Shown here: positions 43,735 to 53,705 of the stretch, one piece after another
Layout of the letters: every line of letters begins with the position of its first letter
Position numbering within the stretch: the stretch's first letter is position 1
Source of the DNA: Bacillota bacterium
GTDB lineage: Bacteria; Bacillota; Clostridia; Lachnospirales; Lachnospiraceae
Length of the DNA stretch: 64,000 nt
NCBI GenBank assembly: GCA_023395555.1
Contig: JAEWYQ010000084.1
Location: forward strand, 1-64,000
Direction: 5' to 3'
Position numbers and translations under genes: made by a program
Notes under the pieces: model-generated
What the model was told of the DNA's origin: nothing
Databases searched by the model: none
The model's input: the letters and a program-made list of their open reading frames with translations, nothing else

Positions 43735-44673
43735 TTATGTAATTATTAGTTTTGCCGCGCCATAAATTCCGGCATCATTCCCCAGGGTGGCAAGCCGGAA
43801 TTCTTTATTTTTTAAAGACTCAATGGAAAATTCATTGTAATACTTCCTGATATTCTCTATCAGAATCTCACCCGCCATGGATACGCCGCCACCGATTACA
43901 AAGGCCTCGGGGTCAACCACATGGGACACATGGGATAACGCCAGGCCCAGATAGCGGCAAGCCTTGTCCACTACCGCCAGCGCCAGCTTATCTCCGGCTT
44001 TGGCATGGTCAAAGACTGTCTTTGCACTGATTTCTTCCCTGCCGCGAAGGGAGGAGGGTTCTGCGGTTTCTTTTAAAATCCTCTTTGCCAGCTTCACAAT
44101 ACCGGTAGCCGAGGCATACTGCTCCAAACAGCCCTTTTTACCGCAGCCGCAGGTATCATTCTCCGCATTCTCCACATGAATATGGCCGATCTCACCCGCC
44201 GCACCATTGCTTCCCGACAGGATATGGCCGTTCAGGATAATACCGCCGCCCACACCGGTACCGAGGGTGGCAAGAACAAGACTCCGATAGCCCTTGCCGC
44301 CGCCCATCCAGTATTCACCCATGGCAGCCACATTGGCATCGTTGCCTGCTTTGACCTTAAGCCCTGTCATCTCTGACATCTCTGTCTCAATATTAAAATT
44401 TGCCAGACCCAGATTCGCCAGCATTAATACCTGTCCTTCGTCGGTCACCGGCCCCGGAATTCCCACACCGACACCGGCCACGCTTTCCGGGGGAAGCTTC
44501 AGTTCTTCGATTTTATTTTTGATAAATTCGGACGTATCCCGAAGGATATCCTTGCCGTCCTCGGTTCTCCGGGTTGAAAAATCCCATTTATGAAGAAGCT
44601 TTCCTTCCGTATTGAATAAACCTGCTTTCACGGCTGTTCCGCCGATATCGATTCCAAAGCATATCCGTTCCAT
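43735..44673 (-). CDS. glcK: ROK-family glucokinase
   Basis: A 312-residue ROK protein without a helix-turn-helix, so a kinase. It has FGIDIGGTAVKAGLF (phosphate-binding), VGVGIPGPVTDEG, GNDANVAAMGEYWMGGG with the catalytic Asp, the zinc motif CGCGKKGCLEQYASA with HIHVE before it, and FVIGGGVSMAG. It likely phosphorylates glucose in the cytoplasm. The gene lies between hprK and murB in an order common in Lachnospiraceae. Confidence 0.88.
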   Translation of the reverse strand: MERICFGIDIGGTAVKAGLFNTEGKLLHKWDFSTRRTEDGKDILRDTSEFIKNKIEELKLPPESVAGVGVGIPGPVTDEGQVLMLANLGLANFNIETEMSEMTGLKVKAGNDANVAAMGEYWMGGGKGYRSLVLATLGTGVGGGIILNGHILSGSNGAAGEIGHIHVENAENDTCGCGKKGCLEQYASATGIVKLAKRILKETAEPSSLRGREEISAKTVFDHAKAGDKLALAVVDKACRYLGLALSHVSHVVDPEAFVIGGGVSMAGEILIENIRKYYNEFSIESLKNKEFRLATLGNDAGIYGAAKLIIT

Positions 44674-44759
44674 CTCATTATCACCTTTCCATGGTTATTC
44701 GTCCCCTGCCGGACATTATCTTATTGCTCCAGTCCACACTTTTGGCCCTTGGCCTCCCC

Positions 44760-45689
44760 TTAATTGCCGGTTTTCTTCAGACTGTTAGTAACACGGTTAT
44801 ATAATTCCTGGGCCGCATTATAGCCCATCTTCTTCTGACGGTAATTAACCGCCGCCGATTCACAGATAATGGCAAGATTTCTGCCGGGCCGGATGGGTAT
44901 GGAATGACAGGGCACCTTATTGCCCAGAAACTCTATATAAGTCTCTTCCAGGCCCAGCCGGTCGTAATGCTGTTCCTTATTCCACTCCTCCAGCTTAATT
45001 ACCAGATCGATTGCCTGGGTGTTCTTCACGCTTTCCACCCCGAACAATGTCTTTACATCTATAATTCCAATTCCCCGCAGCTCAATAAAATGTCTTGTGA
45101 TATCCGGGGAGGTTCCGATCAGCGTATCATCACTTACCTTTTTAATCTCCACCACATCATCGGTTACCAGACGGTGCCCCCGCTTAATCAGTTCGAGAGC
45201 CGCCTCACTCTTGCCGATACCGCTCTCTCCCATAATCAGAATGCCTTCGCCGTATACATCCACCAGACCGCCGTGAATGGTAATCCGGGGAGCCAGCTCC
45301 ACATTCAGCCACCGGATTACTTCCGCCATAAAGGAAGAGGTGGTTTTCGAGGTCCGCAGAATCGGCACGTTCTTCTCCGTGGCCAATTGGATAAACTTCC
45401 CGCTGACCTCCATGTTACGGCTGAAAACAATACAGGGTACACGATAGTCCATCAGCCTGCTTAAAATCTGCAGCCGCTGCTCCTTGTCCATCTGCTGCAT
45501 ATAAGCCATCTCCACATGTCCGATTACCTGAACCCTCTCCGAGTCAAAATGATCGAAAAAACCTGCCAGCTGCAGTGCCGGCCTGTTTACATCGGGCTGT
45601 GAAATCTTGATATTGCTGATATCAATATCCGGAGTGCAATTCTCCAAATCTAATTTTTCAATAAGACGAACCAGTTCAACCGTATACAT
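44760..45689 (-). CDS. hprK: HPr kinase/phosphorylase
   Basis: About 309 residues from ATG 45689 (GGAGG 5 bases upstream); the frame runs on to 45722. The C-terminal kinase domain shows TIHGGLVDVYGEGILIMGESGIGKSEAAL with the catalytic His and P-loop, VTDDVVEIKK, and the signature LRGIGIIDVKTLFG. It phosphorylates Ser46 of HPr and Crh when glycolytic intermediates are high, and removes it when they are low. Its target Crh is encoded in the same block. Confidence 0.97.
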   Translation of the reverse strand: MYTVELVRLIEKLDLENCTPDIDISNIKISQPDVNRPALQLAGFFDHFDSERVQVIGHVEMAYMQQMDKEQRLQILSRLMDYRVPCIVFSRNMEVSGKFIQLATEKNVPILRTSKTTSSFMAEVIRWLNVELAPRITIHGGLVDVYGEGILIMGESGIGKSEAALELIKRGHRLVTDDVVEIKKVSDDTLIGTSPDITRHFIELRGIGIIDVKTLFGVESVKNTQAIDLVIKLEEWNKEQHYDRLGLEETYIEFLGNKVPCHSIPIRPGRNLAIICESAAVNYRQKKMGYNAAQELYNRVTNSLKKTGN

Positions 45690-45774
45690 CCATACCTCCA
45701 TCTGCCGTCCCGGCGGCATCATTCATACATGTCCTTATATTTTAACACAACTTCCCGGCGGGTGTAAATGCTAA

Positions 45775-47643
45775 TTACATCTGCGGCTTATGAAAAAATT
45801 CAAAAACCTGCTCCGCTGCCTGACGGTTCATGGAAGGAACCTTCATAATCTCTTCCACCTCCGCCGCCTGGATCGCCTCCAGAGATTGGAAGTATTTCAT
45901 CAGCGCCCGCCTTCTGGCCGGCCCGATTCCGGAGATATCATCCAGTATGGAGCGTACCTGGGCTTTCCCGCGCAGAGCGCGGTGGTATTCTATGGCAAAG
46001 CGGTGGGTCTCATCCTGGATTCGGGTAATCAAACGGAACAGCTCACTGCTTTTATCAATGGGCAGCTCTTCATTATTGTAATACAGGCCCCTGGTGCGGT
46101 GATAATCATCCTTTACCATACCGCAGACGGCAATATCCAGCTTCAGCTCCGACAGCACCCGCAGGGCAATGCCTACCTGGCCCTTTCCTCCGTCCATAAG
46201 AATCAGATCCGGGTATCTTGTGAAGCTGCCCAGGGTTTCGTCCATCTGCTTCTCCCTCAGCTGCTCCTGCTCCCGGATACCATGGGTAAACCGTCTGGTA
46301 AGCACCTCATACATGGAGGCATAATCATCCGGCCCCTGGATGCTCTTGATTTTAAACTTCCGGTAATCCGCCTTCTTCGGTTTTCCTTTTTCGTATACCA
46401 CCATGGAGCCGACGGATTCAAACCCGGAGGTGTTGGAGATGTCAAAGGATTCAATCCGTTCCACCAGCGGCAGTCCCAGGTAATCCGCCAGCTCCTTCAG
46501 AGCTCCGACGGTTCTGGCCTCCTCCCGCTTAATCTTCTCCAGATCCTGGTTCAGCACCAGCTCCGCATTCTTTCTTGCCAGCTCCACCAGCCGTTCCTTC
46601 TCCCCCTTCTGCGGGGTCTTTAGATATACCCTCTGCCCTCTTTTGGAGGTAAGCCATTCGGTGATCAGCTCCTCCTCCCCGGTTCTGGTTCCCAGGAAGA
46701 TTTCCTTAGGTATATAGGGGGTTCCGGCATAGAATTGCTTCAGAAAGCTGGCCATAATATGGTCATCCTCCTCATCCTCCACGCCGGACAGGTGAAAATG
46801 ATCCCTGCCGATCAGCTTGCCGCCCCGGATAAAGAAGGTCTGTACAACAGCCTCCTCCTTATTTCTTGCAAAGGCGATGATATCCCTGTCCACCTGATCG
46901 GTGCTGGTGATCTTCTGGCGGTTGGCAATCAGCTTCACGCTGCCCAGAAGATCCCGGAACTCCGCCGCCTTCTCAAACTCCATCTCCTGTGAGGCCGCCA
47001 GCATCTTCTCCTCCAGCATCTTCCCCACTCTGGCATAATTGCCGTTCAGGAACTCCATAACCTCCTCAATATTGGCCCGGTACTGCTCCTGTGTCAGATA
47101 CCCCTGGCAGGGCGCGTCGCACTGTCCCATATGGTAATAGAGGCAGGGCCGCTCCTTCCCGATATCCCTGGGCAGCACCCGGTTGCAGGTGCGGATCTTA
47201 TAGATGCGGCGCAGCAGCTCCAGGGTATCCCTCACCGCATTGACGCTGGTATAGGGCCCGAAATATTTCGACTTATCCTTCCTCATCTCCCTGGTAATGG
47301 AGACTCTGGGAAATGCCTCGTTCACCGTAACCCGTATGTAGGGATAGGTCTTATCATCCTTCAGCATGGTGTTGTATTTGGGCATGTGCTCCTTGATCAG
47401 GTTGCACTCCAGCACCAGCGCCTCCAGCTCCGAATCCGTAATAATATATTCAAAATGATCCACCCGGCCTACCATCTGCCGGATCTTCTCCGTGTGATTA
47501 CGGCTGCTCTGAAAATATTGGCGCACCCGGTTCTTCAAAACAACCGCTTTCCCCACATAAATAATCGTGTCCTTCTTATCCCGCATGATATAGACCCCGG
47601 GCTTCGCAGGCAGCTTCTTCAGTTCTTCCTCTATATCAAACAT
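45775..47643 (-). CDS. uvrC: Excinuclease subunit UvrC
   Basis: Full-length (622 residues) UvrC. The N-terminal GIY-YIG nuclease domain ([20 protein letters not shown]) is followed by a Cys cluster ([18 protein letters not shown]), a UVR motif ([20 protein letters not shown]), the RNase H-like nuclease ([31 protein letters not shown]) and a C-terminal helix-hairpin-helix. It cuts both sides of a DNA lesion with UvrAB. It stands 50 bases upstream of hprK. Confidence 0.97.
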   Translation of the reverse strand: MFDIEEELKKLPAKPGVYIMRDKKDTIIYVGKAVVLKNRVRQYFQSSRNHTEKIRQMVGRVDHFEYIITDSELEALVLECNLIKEHMPKYNTMLKDDKTYPYIRVTVNEAFPRVSITREMRKDKSKYFGPYTSVNAVRDTLELLRRIYKIRTCNRVLPRDIGKERPCLYYHMGQCDAPCQGYLTQEQYRANIEEVMEFLNGNYARVGKMLEEKMLAASQEMEFEKAAEFRDLLGSVKLIANRQKITSTDQVDRDIIAFARNKEEAVVQTFFIRGGKLIGRDHFHLSGVEDEEDDHIMASFLKQFYAGTPYIPKEIFLGTRTGEEELITEWLTSKRGQRVYLKTPQKGEKERLVELARKNAELVLNQDLEKIKREEARTVGALKELADYLGLPLVERIESFDISNTSGFESVGSMVVYEKGKPKKADYRKFKIKSIQGPDDYASMYEVLTRRFTHGIREQEQLREKQMDETLGSFTRYPDLILMDGGKGQVGIALRVLSELKLDIAVCGMVKDDYHRTRGLYYNNEELPIDKSSELFRLITRIQDETHRFAIEYHRALRGKAQVRSILDDISGIGPARRRALMKYFQSLEAIQAAEVEEIMKVPSMNRQAAEQVFEFFHKPQM

Positions 47644-47798
47644 ATTCCCATGCCTTCCTTGACTTATGAAATGGCCTCTATACTCTACGCATATTATATC
47701 CCACCATCACCTATCCGTCAAATCCCACATGGACAAAAGGTTGGTGCTCCTCCCGGCTCCCTCTGTACTGCAGCTCAGCTCTGTGTAACGCAGGAAGG

Positions 47799-47846
47799 AC
47801 ACCGTCCCATAGCCTGTAATTCCGCTACATTCCGGTGTCCTTTCTT
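47799..47846 (-). terminator. Possible terminator of the sugar ABC operon
   Basis: AAAGGACACCG and CGGTGTCCTT form an 10-11-bp stem around a partly self-complementary loop, about 20 bases after the last gene. The U-run is short. Confidence 0.45.
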
Positions 47847-47862
47847 TCTGTTCCTCTAATGC

Positions 47863-49383
47863 TTAGTTAAAATTCTCCATCGCTGCCTTATTAGCTGCAT
47901 TGGCTTTCTCTGTAAGATCCGGGGCAAGATCATGTGCATTAACTCCATCATTAAATACCGCCGCTTCAGCTCCGGCATAGCTTTCCGCAATAAAGGTGCC
48001 AAATCCGGGGATTACAGTACCGCCGTAGGGAATCGGCTCCTTGCAGTTCTCAAGGAAGGCATCAAAGAAGGGGCCTCTTCCGTAGCTGTCATCCGCACCG
48101 GGGAAGAATTCTCTAACCTTTGCCCATACGGTTTCGCTTAAGGTAATGGGAAGGGCATCCATGGAAAGCTTGGAGCCGTCCGGATTGGTCAGATTCGTAT
48201 AAGCATCAATCTTAGCCAACCAGCCTTCTTCGTTCCAGTTCATGAATTTCAGCAATTCATAAGCCTCTCTCGGATGTTCCGCAGCAGAAGAGATACCGCC
48301 AAAGTCCATGGTCGCCATGGAGTGCTTGCTGCTGGTTCCCTTTGCTCTGGGTACCGCATAGGGTACATATACCAGGCCCAGATCCAGGTACTCCTGTGTT
48401 GCAAATAAGTTGTTGAAGGTCCACCATGCATCAAACTGGTAAGCAATCTTACCGGAGTAGGCAGCCCACATATTTCTGTCACCGAAGGCCGCTTCTGCTT
48501 CATCCGAACCGAAGGCCGGGGCATGGTATCCGCCGTTAATCAGCTCTGCCTGGAGATTGACCCCATCCGCCCAGTTTGTCATATCAAATTTGGTTCCGTC
48601 CCATCCGAACTCACCCCATACATTGGCATCGGAGGCAACCGGGTACCAGGTAACGATGGTTCTGAACTGATTAAATCCAAAAATCCCCTGTTCCGGAACG
48701 GTCATCTGCTTAATGGAAGCAACCATCTCATCCCAGGTCCAGTCTGTTCCGGGCATCTCAACATTCAGCTGCTCAAACACGGTCTTGTTGGCAAATATGG
48801 TCTCGGGGAAGAATTTTACAGGTGTGGCCCATTTCTTATCCGTACCGTAGTAGCCGTACTTACCTTCATTAATCGTTACCAATACATTATCGGCTTCCGG
48901 ATCGTTCTCCCAGTATTCCGTCATATCGCCCAATAAATTATTGGCAATGGCAAAGTCACATTCTCCAAGGATCCAGAAAGCATCCGGCATCTGGCCTGTA
49001 GAGATAAGATTTAACAGTGCGTCGTTATATCCGTCAAGAGGAAGGGATACTACTTCTACTGTGATATTGGGGTATTTCTCCATGAACTTGGACGCCAGAT
49101 GCTGGGTTAATACTTCATTTTCCCAGGAAGCGTAAGTTAATGTAATTTTTTCTGTGGTCATAGGCGGTAAAGCCTTTGCAGGCTCCGTCGGTTCCGCTGT
49201 GCCGGTGCTGTCCGCATCCCCCTTGGCATCTTCCTTACCGGCATCCGGCGTAGAGCTGTTCCCGCTGTCCTCCACCTTGCCGGCATCACCCGGCTGATCG
49301 CTCTTCTCACCGCATGCGGTCAGTGCGCCCACACAGAGTACCAATACTAAGAGCAGGCTTAATACCTTTTTCATGTTTTTCAT
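47863..49383 (-). CDS. Sugar ABC transporter solute-binding lipoprotein
   Basis: A 506-residue lipoprotein. Its signal peptide ends in LTAC (lipobox Cys near residue 24), followed by an acidic Ser/Gly-rich linker (about 25-75). The family 1 binding fold follows (ITLTYASWENEVLTQHLASKFMEKYPNITVEVVSLP). Aromatic residues such as in DAWWTFNNLF suit sugar binding. GGAGG lies 6 bases before the ATG. It is the last gene of the locus, downstream of its two permeases. The substrate is not readable, though the GH43 genes suggest plant glycan fragments. Confidence 0.9.
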   Translation of the reverse strand: MKNMKKVLSLLLVLVLCVGALTACGEKSDQPGDAGKVEDSGNSSTPDAGKEDAKGDADSTGTAEPTEPAKALPPMTTEKITLTYASWENEVLTQHLASKFMEKYPNITVEVVSLPLDGYNDALLNLISTGQMPDAFWILGECDFAIANNLLGDMTEYWENDPEADNVLVTINEGKYGYYGTDKKWATPVKFFPETIFANKTVFEQLNVEMPGTDWTWDEMVASIKQMTVPEQGIFGFNQFRTIVTWYPVASDANVWGEFGWDGTKFDMTNWADGVNLQAELINGGYHAPAFGSDEAEAAFGDRNMWAAYSGKIAYQFDAWWTFNNLFATQEYLDLGLVYVPYAVPRAKGTSSKHSMATMDFGGISSAAEHPREAYELLKFMNWNEEGWLAKIDAYTNLTNPDGSKLSMDALPITLSETVWAKVREFFPGADDSYGRGPFFDAFLENCKEPIPYGGTVIPGFGTFIAESYAGAEAAVFNDGVNAHDLAPDLTEKANAANKAAMENFN

Positions 49384-49468
49384 AAAAATCCTCCTTCATA
49401 TAATTTTTATTTTTGTTTTTATTAGAATTCAATTTTATTGTAAAAATAAAACTGATGATTCCCATAGG

Positions 49469-50464
49469 TTATTCTCCTGTGATTCCGGTCCGGTCGATGC
49501 TCTCTACAAAGAATCTCTGCAGGAAAGCGTACATGAGCAGCAGCGGCAGAATACTCAGCATGGTTCCCGCCATTTTAATGGATTCGTTGATATTACCCAG
49601 CTGCTGCTGATTTCCCTGGTTATACTGCTCGTATATATTGGTAAAGTTCTTAAGCTCCACCACCAGAGTCGTCAATCCATTGGCACTGCCGGTTCCCAGT
49701 CCTTTAATGTAGAGCTGTGTCAGGTAGGATTCATTCCAGTACCATACAACAGAGAACAAAAACACCACCAGAATAGCCGGGGCTGCCGAAGGCAGGGATA
49801 TCCGGAAGAAGGATCTGAAATATCCCGCCCCGTCAATATGTGCCGCCTCAATGAGTGCCTGGGGCACCTGCCGGAAAAAGTTATAAAAAATCAGGATAAA
49901 TATCTGCGCTTTGATGCCCTGGCCAAAGACCGCCGGCAGACCGAAGGCATTCAGGCTTCCCACCAGCTTCAGATTGGTAAGTAATACATAGTTGGGCATC
50001 ATGGTAACCTGGGCGGGAAGGATGAAGGAAAAAATTAGAATTCCCATCATAATCCTCTTCCCTTTGAAATTAAACCGGGCAAATCCATAGCCGATCACCG
50101 CCGTGCTGCATACCTGGATTAAGGTAGGAACACCGGCAATCAGCACACTGTCCTTCAGCGATTTCCAAAACCGCATAACCTTAAAGGCATTGGCGTAATT
50201 TTTCATATAAAGTCCGGAGGGTATCCATTTGATGGAAGCGTCCAGCAAATCGTCCAGGGACATCAGGCTGGTGCTGATCATATACAGAATCGGATACAGG
50301 TAGACAAAGCCGATCCCGATGAGCAGCACGTACTTAACTGCCAGGGGCAATATTCCTTCCCTGTCCTTGGCTCCCATCACATATTTTCTGAACTTTTCCT
50401 TATTAAACACGGGGGGCATATAGGGTGCTTTATCCTTATTCTTCATTTTACCGGCTTCTTTCAT
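49469..50464 (-). CDS. Sugar ABC permease, MalG type
   Basis: A 331-residue inner-membrane permease with six helices and the coupling EAA loop EAAHIDGAGYFRSFFRISLP. The N-terminal cytoplasmic extension (about 1-45) is rather long. The ATG overlaps the stop of the MalF-type gene as ATGA, with AAGGAGG upstream. It forms the membrane channel together with that gene and uses the solute-binding lipoprotein encoded downstream. Confidence 0.93.
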   Translation of the reverse strand: MKEAGKMKNKDKAPYMPPVFNKEKFRKYVMGAKDREGILPLAVKYVLLIGIGFVYLYPILYMISTSLMSLDDLLDASIKWIPSGLYMKNYANAFKVMRFWKSLKDSVLIAGVPTLIQVCSTAVIGYGFARFNFKGKRIMMGILIFSFILPAQVTMMPNYVLLTNLKLVGSLNAFGLPAVFGQGIKAQIFILIFYNFFRQVPQALIEAAHIDGAGYFRSFFRISLPSAAPAILVVFLFSVVWYWNESYLTQLYIKGLGTGSANGLTTLVVELKNFTNIYEQYNQGNQQQLGNINESIKMAGTMLSILPLLLMYAFLQRFFVESIDRTGITGE

Positions 50465-51450
50465 CCTCTCGCCCTCCTTCTTAACTGTTTCTGCCGGCGT
50501 TCCTGTCTGGCCTGCAGCTTCCTTCTCTCCCTTAAGGCTCTGGCACTGCGTTTCTTCTCCCGCTTCACCTCTGCCTGGTAATTATCCTTTTTCGTTCTCA
50601 GCAGCAGGGCCATCAAACCAACCAGGAGGCAGACCACCACGGAGTACATCCAGGCCTTTGACGACGCATAGCCATAGCCTCTGTTAATGGCGAACATGTC
50701 ATTGTAGATCTGGGTTATGATCACATTTTGTTCGTTGTTGGACAGGAAAATCACCGTATATACCGCATTAAGCAGTATCATTGGCTTTATGGTCGGCAGG
50801 GTGATCTTCCAGAAGCATTCCCAGCCGGAGCCTCCGTCTATTTTCGCCGCTTCATAAAGGGTGCTGTCTATCTTTTGTATGGCGGCCAGAAAGATCAGGA
50901 TCTGAACTCCCGAATACCAAAGTACCATAATCATATTGTTAAATAATTTAACGATGGGCTCTACCACTATATAGGGCAGAAAATCATTCAGCACGGAGAA
51001 GATTACCGTAACATTCATGGAAGGAATGCTTGCCGCTCCCTGATCACTGAGCTGCGCCATGACCGGCCCGCTCACCACAATCACCGGGAGGAAATAAATC
51101 ATGCGGAAGAGCCCCTTCCCCTTCATCTTGCCGTTGAGAAGCATGGCGATGATCAGGGAAAATACCACGATAACCGGAACCGACAGGACGGTATCCAGAA
51201 GATATCTCACCAGATCCTCGAGAAAGAGGGGATCCAAACGGAAGATATCTCCGTAATTCTTAAATTGGACAAATTGAAACACCCTGCCCTTCGGCGTAAT
51301 CTTCACATTGCACAGCCCGTAATAAAAGGATTGAAATAACGGTATGACCAGGAAGGTAATGGCTCCTATGATCCAGGGTGCCACAAACACATAGCCCATA
51401 CTGTTTTCTCTTCTTTTCAGCTTGCTTCCTTTGCTTTGCCTGTTCTTCAT
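50461..51450 (-). CDS. Sugar ABC permease, MalF type
   Basis: A 329-residue permease. A basic N terminus leads to six membrane helices with the EAA loop EAAKIDGGSGWECFWKITLP, and a strongly basic C-terminal tail (REKKRSARALRERRKLQARQ) follows the last helix. That tail is unusual. The ATG overlaps the stop of the DUF5696-like gene by one base (TAATG), with GTAGGTGAG upstream. Confidence 0.92.
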   Translation of the reverse strand: MKNRQSKGSKLKRRENSMGYVFVAPWIIGAITFLVIPLFQSFYYGLCNVKITPKGRVFQFVQFKNYGDIFRLDPLFLEDLVRYLLDTVLSVPVIVVFSLIIAMLLNGKMKGKGLFRMIYFLPVIVVSGPVMAQLSDQGAASIPSMNVTVIFSVLNDFLPYIVVEPIVKLFNNMIMVLWYSGVQILIFLAAIQKIDSTLYEAAKIDGGSGWECFWKITLPTIKPMILLNAVYTVIFLSNNEQNVIITQIYNDMFAINRGYGYASSKAWMYSVVVCLLVGLMALLLRTKKDNYQAEVKREKKRSARALRERRKLQARQERRQKQLRRRARG

Positions 51451-53705
51451 TATTTCTCACCTACCTTATAGGACATGGGTTCCAGCTCATAGCCGTCCAC
51501 CAGGGCGGATGCGGAGGGATTATAATTGATATAGACCTTTACCCCATTATCATAGCCTACTACAGTTACGCCATTGCTGTATTGGTTATGCTCCGTGATC
51601 AAAGCTCCCTTTGTCTTCTCCGCCACCTCTTTTAGTTTTTTATAATACTCTATCATGGTATCCTTATAGACGGAGTATTTGGAGCTGTACAGATCCGAGG
51701 AGTTGGTGTACTGCAGCTTGGCGGGATCTTCGTAGGTGATGTAAAAGGAAGGATTGATTCCCATTTCAACCAGCTGAAGAAAGTACTCCTGCTTATTGGC
51801 TTCAAAATTCACATATTCCCCATACATCGGAATAATCCCCTTTAAGGCAATGGAAAGAAAGGGCACTTCCCTGTCGGTAAAAATATAGTTGGAGGACGCT
51901 GTCGGCATATCCAGGATGGCGTCGCTGTATTTCCACAAATAAGACAGGGGCTTTTCCATAACAAGGCTGAGATCCTGATCCAGGCTCCGCACCGCTGCTT
52001 CATAGGTATTGGCTGTATCCACCCTGCTGTATACCTTGCCTTTGTAGGTATAGGTGAATAAGATATTGGTAATGCCGCTCAGAGCAATCTGGTCCGCTCC
52101 CTTTTTCAAATAGGATTTTGCGCTTCTCTCCAGATTGGCCTTGCTGCGGGCCGGCGTCAGATAACGGAAGGTATCGAAAACATATTTCCAGGATCTCTCC
52201 TCGTAGACGCGCTTTGTAATCTGCTTCATAATGTTGAAGTTGCCGTTGCTCAGATCCGGGTTCACCCTCAGGGCATCCTGATACAGGTATAAATCAATTC
52301 CCATCTCCTTTGCATCCTTCATCAGCGAGGTAAGCTTTTTGGTCCCTCCGATGCTCCTATCCGCTTTGTAGGAAGTAATCGGCAGCGCATTCACTCCGCT
52401 TTTCTGCCATCCCTTGTATACAGAAATAATATCCTGTACTCCTTCCTTCTGAAGCTCTCCGTAGATTTCCCGGATCTGGTCCGTCGTTGTCATTACCACG
52501 TTCTTCTTAAAGATCATCCAGTTTTCCTTGTCTACTCCCAGAAAATCCAGCCTGATGTTAAAATCATCGCCGGACTTCCTTACGGAATCCGTCTCTAAGA
52601 GGTAGTTCCTGTATTCCTTTGCCAGTCCTGTATAATTGGCATTCTCTTTATTGACAAACTGATAGCGGACTTTGATATCGAACTCGTTTCTCTTGGCCTG
52701 CACCGTGACTACCGAGCCTTCCCGGTTGCCGGTGGGCTGGGTGTAAATCTGCCGCAGAATGTATTTGGAGCAGATCCAGTTGTAATCCGTGTAAGCACCG
52801 TTGGGATACGCCTCTATTTTGGCGCTGTAATTACCGCTTTCGATGATCCCCAGATACCCAAATCTGGAATCTGTGTGGACCATGCCAAATACAGGGGCCA
52901 TGATTTTATCCGCCTCATTGACCGTTTGGAAGCTCTCCCACAATAAGGACAGGGTATACGCCTCCTCCAGGCCGATGTTCATGCCATATACATACTGGGA
53001 ATAGTTAGAGGAGAATCTGCCTTCATTATCCTCCAGATTAATCAAAGCGCCGTTGCCGTCAGGAATGAACATATATCCGCCGCGCTCTCCCAGCTTGGTA
53101 TGCCCCAGGAAGGGATAGACATAGATCTCACCTATTTTAAATTCCTGGGACTCTTCCATAATGGAATCCTTCGGAATATCCACCACAATTCCGTTCTCCT
53201 CCAAGGATACCCGGAGGGTGAAGCCGATTCCGAACTCCTCGTAAGTGATCCCGGCCTGGAACCCCTTCTCCGTAAAAATTACTTCCTTCTTCGCTTTCCT
53301 TATGTCCGCAGTCGTGGGAACAATATTAATCCCCTTTAAAACCTGCACCACAATGCCGGACTTCATAAAAGCCTGCCAGCCCGCGCTCCCCTTCGTCAGC
53401 TCTTCCTCCACGATGGATTCCATAATGGAGCCGGTCTCCTTATCCCGAATGATAACCGAAAGAGATTCTTCCTTAAAATAAAGCTGGTATTTTGAATTCT
53501 CAGCGATCAGCTTGTGCTCTTTTATTACCTCTGCCGACTCCGGTATCTGTACTCCCTCCGGCAGACTGAGCGGGACGATATCCTTCTCCTCCGGCAAAGC
53601 CCTGGCCGTATCATTTTGCCCGTATAACAGGGAGGCACCCAGAATTACCGCTATTGCCAGACATCCGAAAAGGATTTTGAGGTTTCTTTTTCTAGCTGTT
53701 TTCAA
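51450..53705 (-). CDS. DUF5696-like secreted or membrane protein
   Basis: About 751 residues from a TTG at 53705 with GGAGAGGTGG 8 bases upstream, overlapping the preceding stop by 14 bases. The frame is open to an ATG at 53750, but that lies deep in the previous gene. A single N-terminal hydrophobic helix (ILFGCLAIAVILGASLLYG) places the rest outside. I recall proteins of this size and setting, between YIP1-like and permease genes in Firmicutes sugar loci, as DUF5696. The middle has a glycoside-hydrolase-like look (YQDALRVNPDLSNGNFN, DQIALSGITNILFTYTYKG) but no assigned catalytic pair. It may bind or process the imported glycan; this is inference. Confidence 0.7.
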   Translation of the reverse strand: MKTARKRNLKILFGCLAIAVILGASLLYGQNDTARALPEEKDIVPLSLPEGVQIPESAEVIKEHKLIAENSKYQLYFKEESLSVIIRDKETGSIMESIVEEELTKGSAGWQAFMKSGIVVQVLKGINIVPTTADIRKAKKEVIFTEKGFQAGITYEEFGIGFTLRVSLEENGIVVDIPKDSIMEESQEFKIGEIYVYPFLGHTKLGERGGYMFIPDGNGALINLEDNEGRFSSNYSQYVYGMNIGLEEAYTLSLLWESFQTVNEADKIMAPVFGMVHTDSRFGYLGIIESGNYSAKIEAYPNGAYTDYNWICSKYILRQIYTQPTGNREGSVVTVQAKRNEFDIKVRYQFVNKENANYTGLAKEYRNYLLETDSVRKSGDDFNIRLDFLGVDKENWMIFKKNVVMTTTDQIREIYGELQKEGVQDIISVYKGWQKSGVNALPITSYKADRSIGGTKKLTSLMKDAKEMGIDLYLYQDALRVNPDLSNGNFNIMKQITKRVYEERSWKYVFDTFRYLTPARSKANLERSAKSYLKKGADQIALSGITNILFTYTYKGKVYSRVDTANTYEAAVRSLDQDLSLVMEKPLSYLWKYSDAILDMPTASSNYIFTDREVPFLSIALKGIIPMYGEYVNFEANKQEYFLQLVEMGINPSFYITYEDPAKLQYTNSSDLYSSKYSVYKDTMIEYYKKLKEVAEKTKGALITEHNQYSNGVTVVGYDNGVKVYINYNPSASALVDGYELEPMSYKVGEK

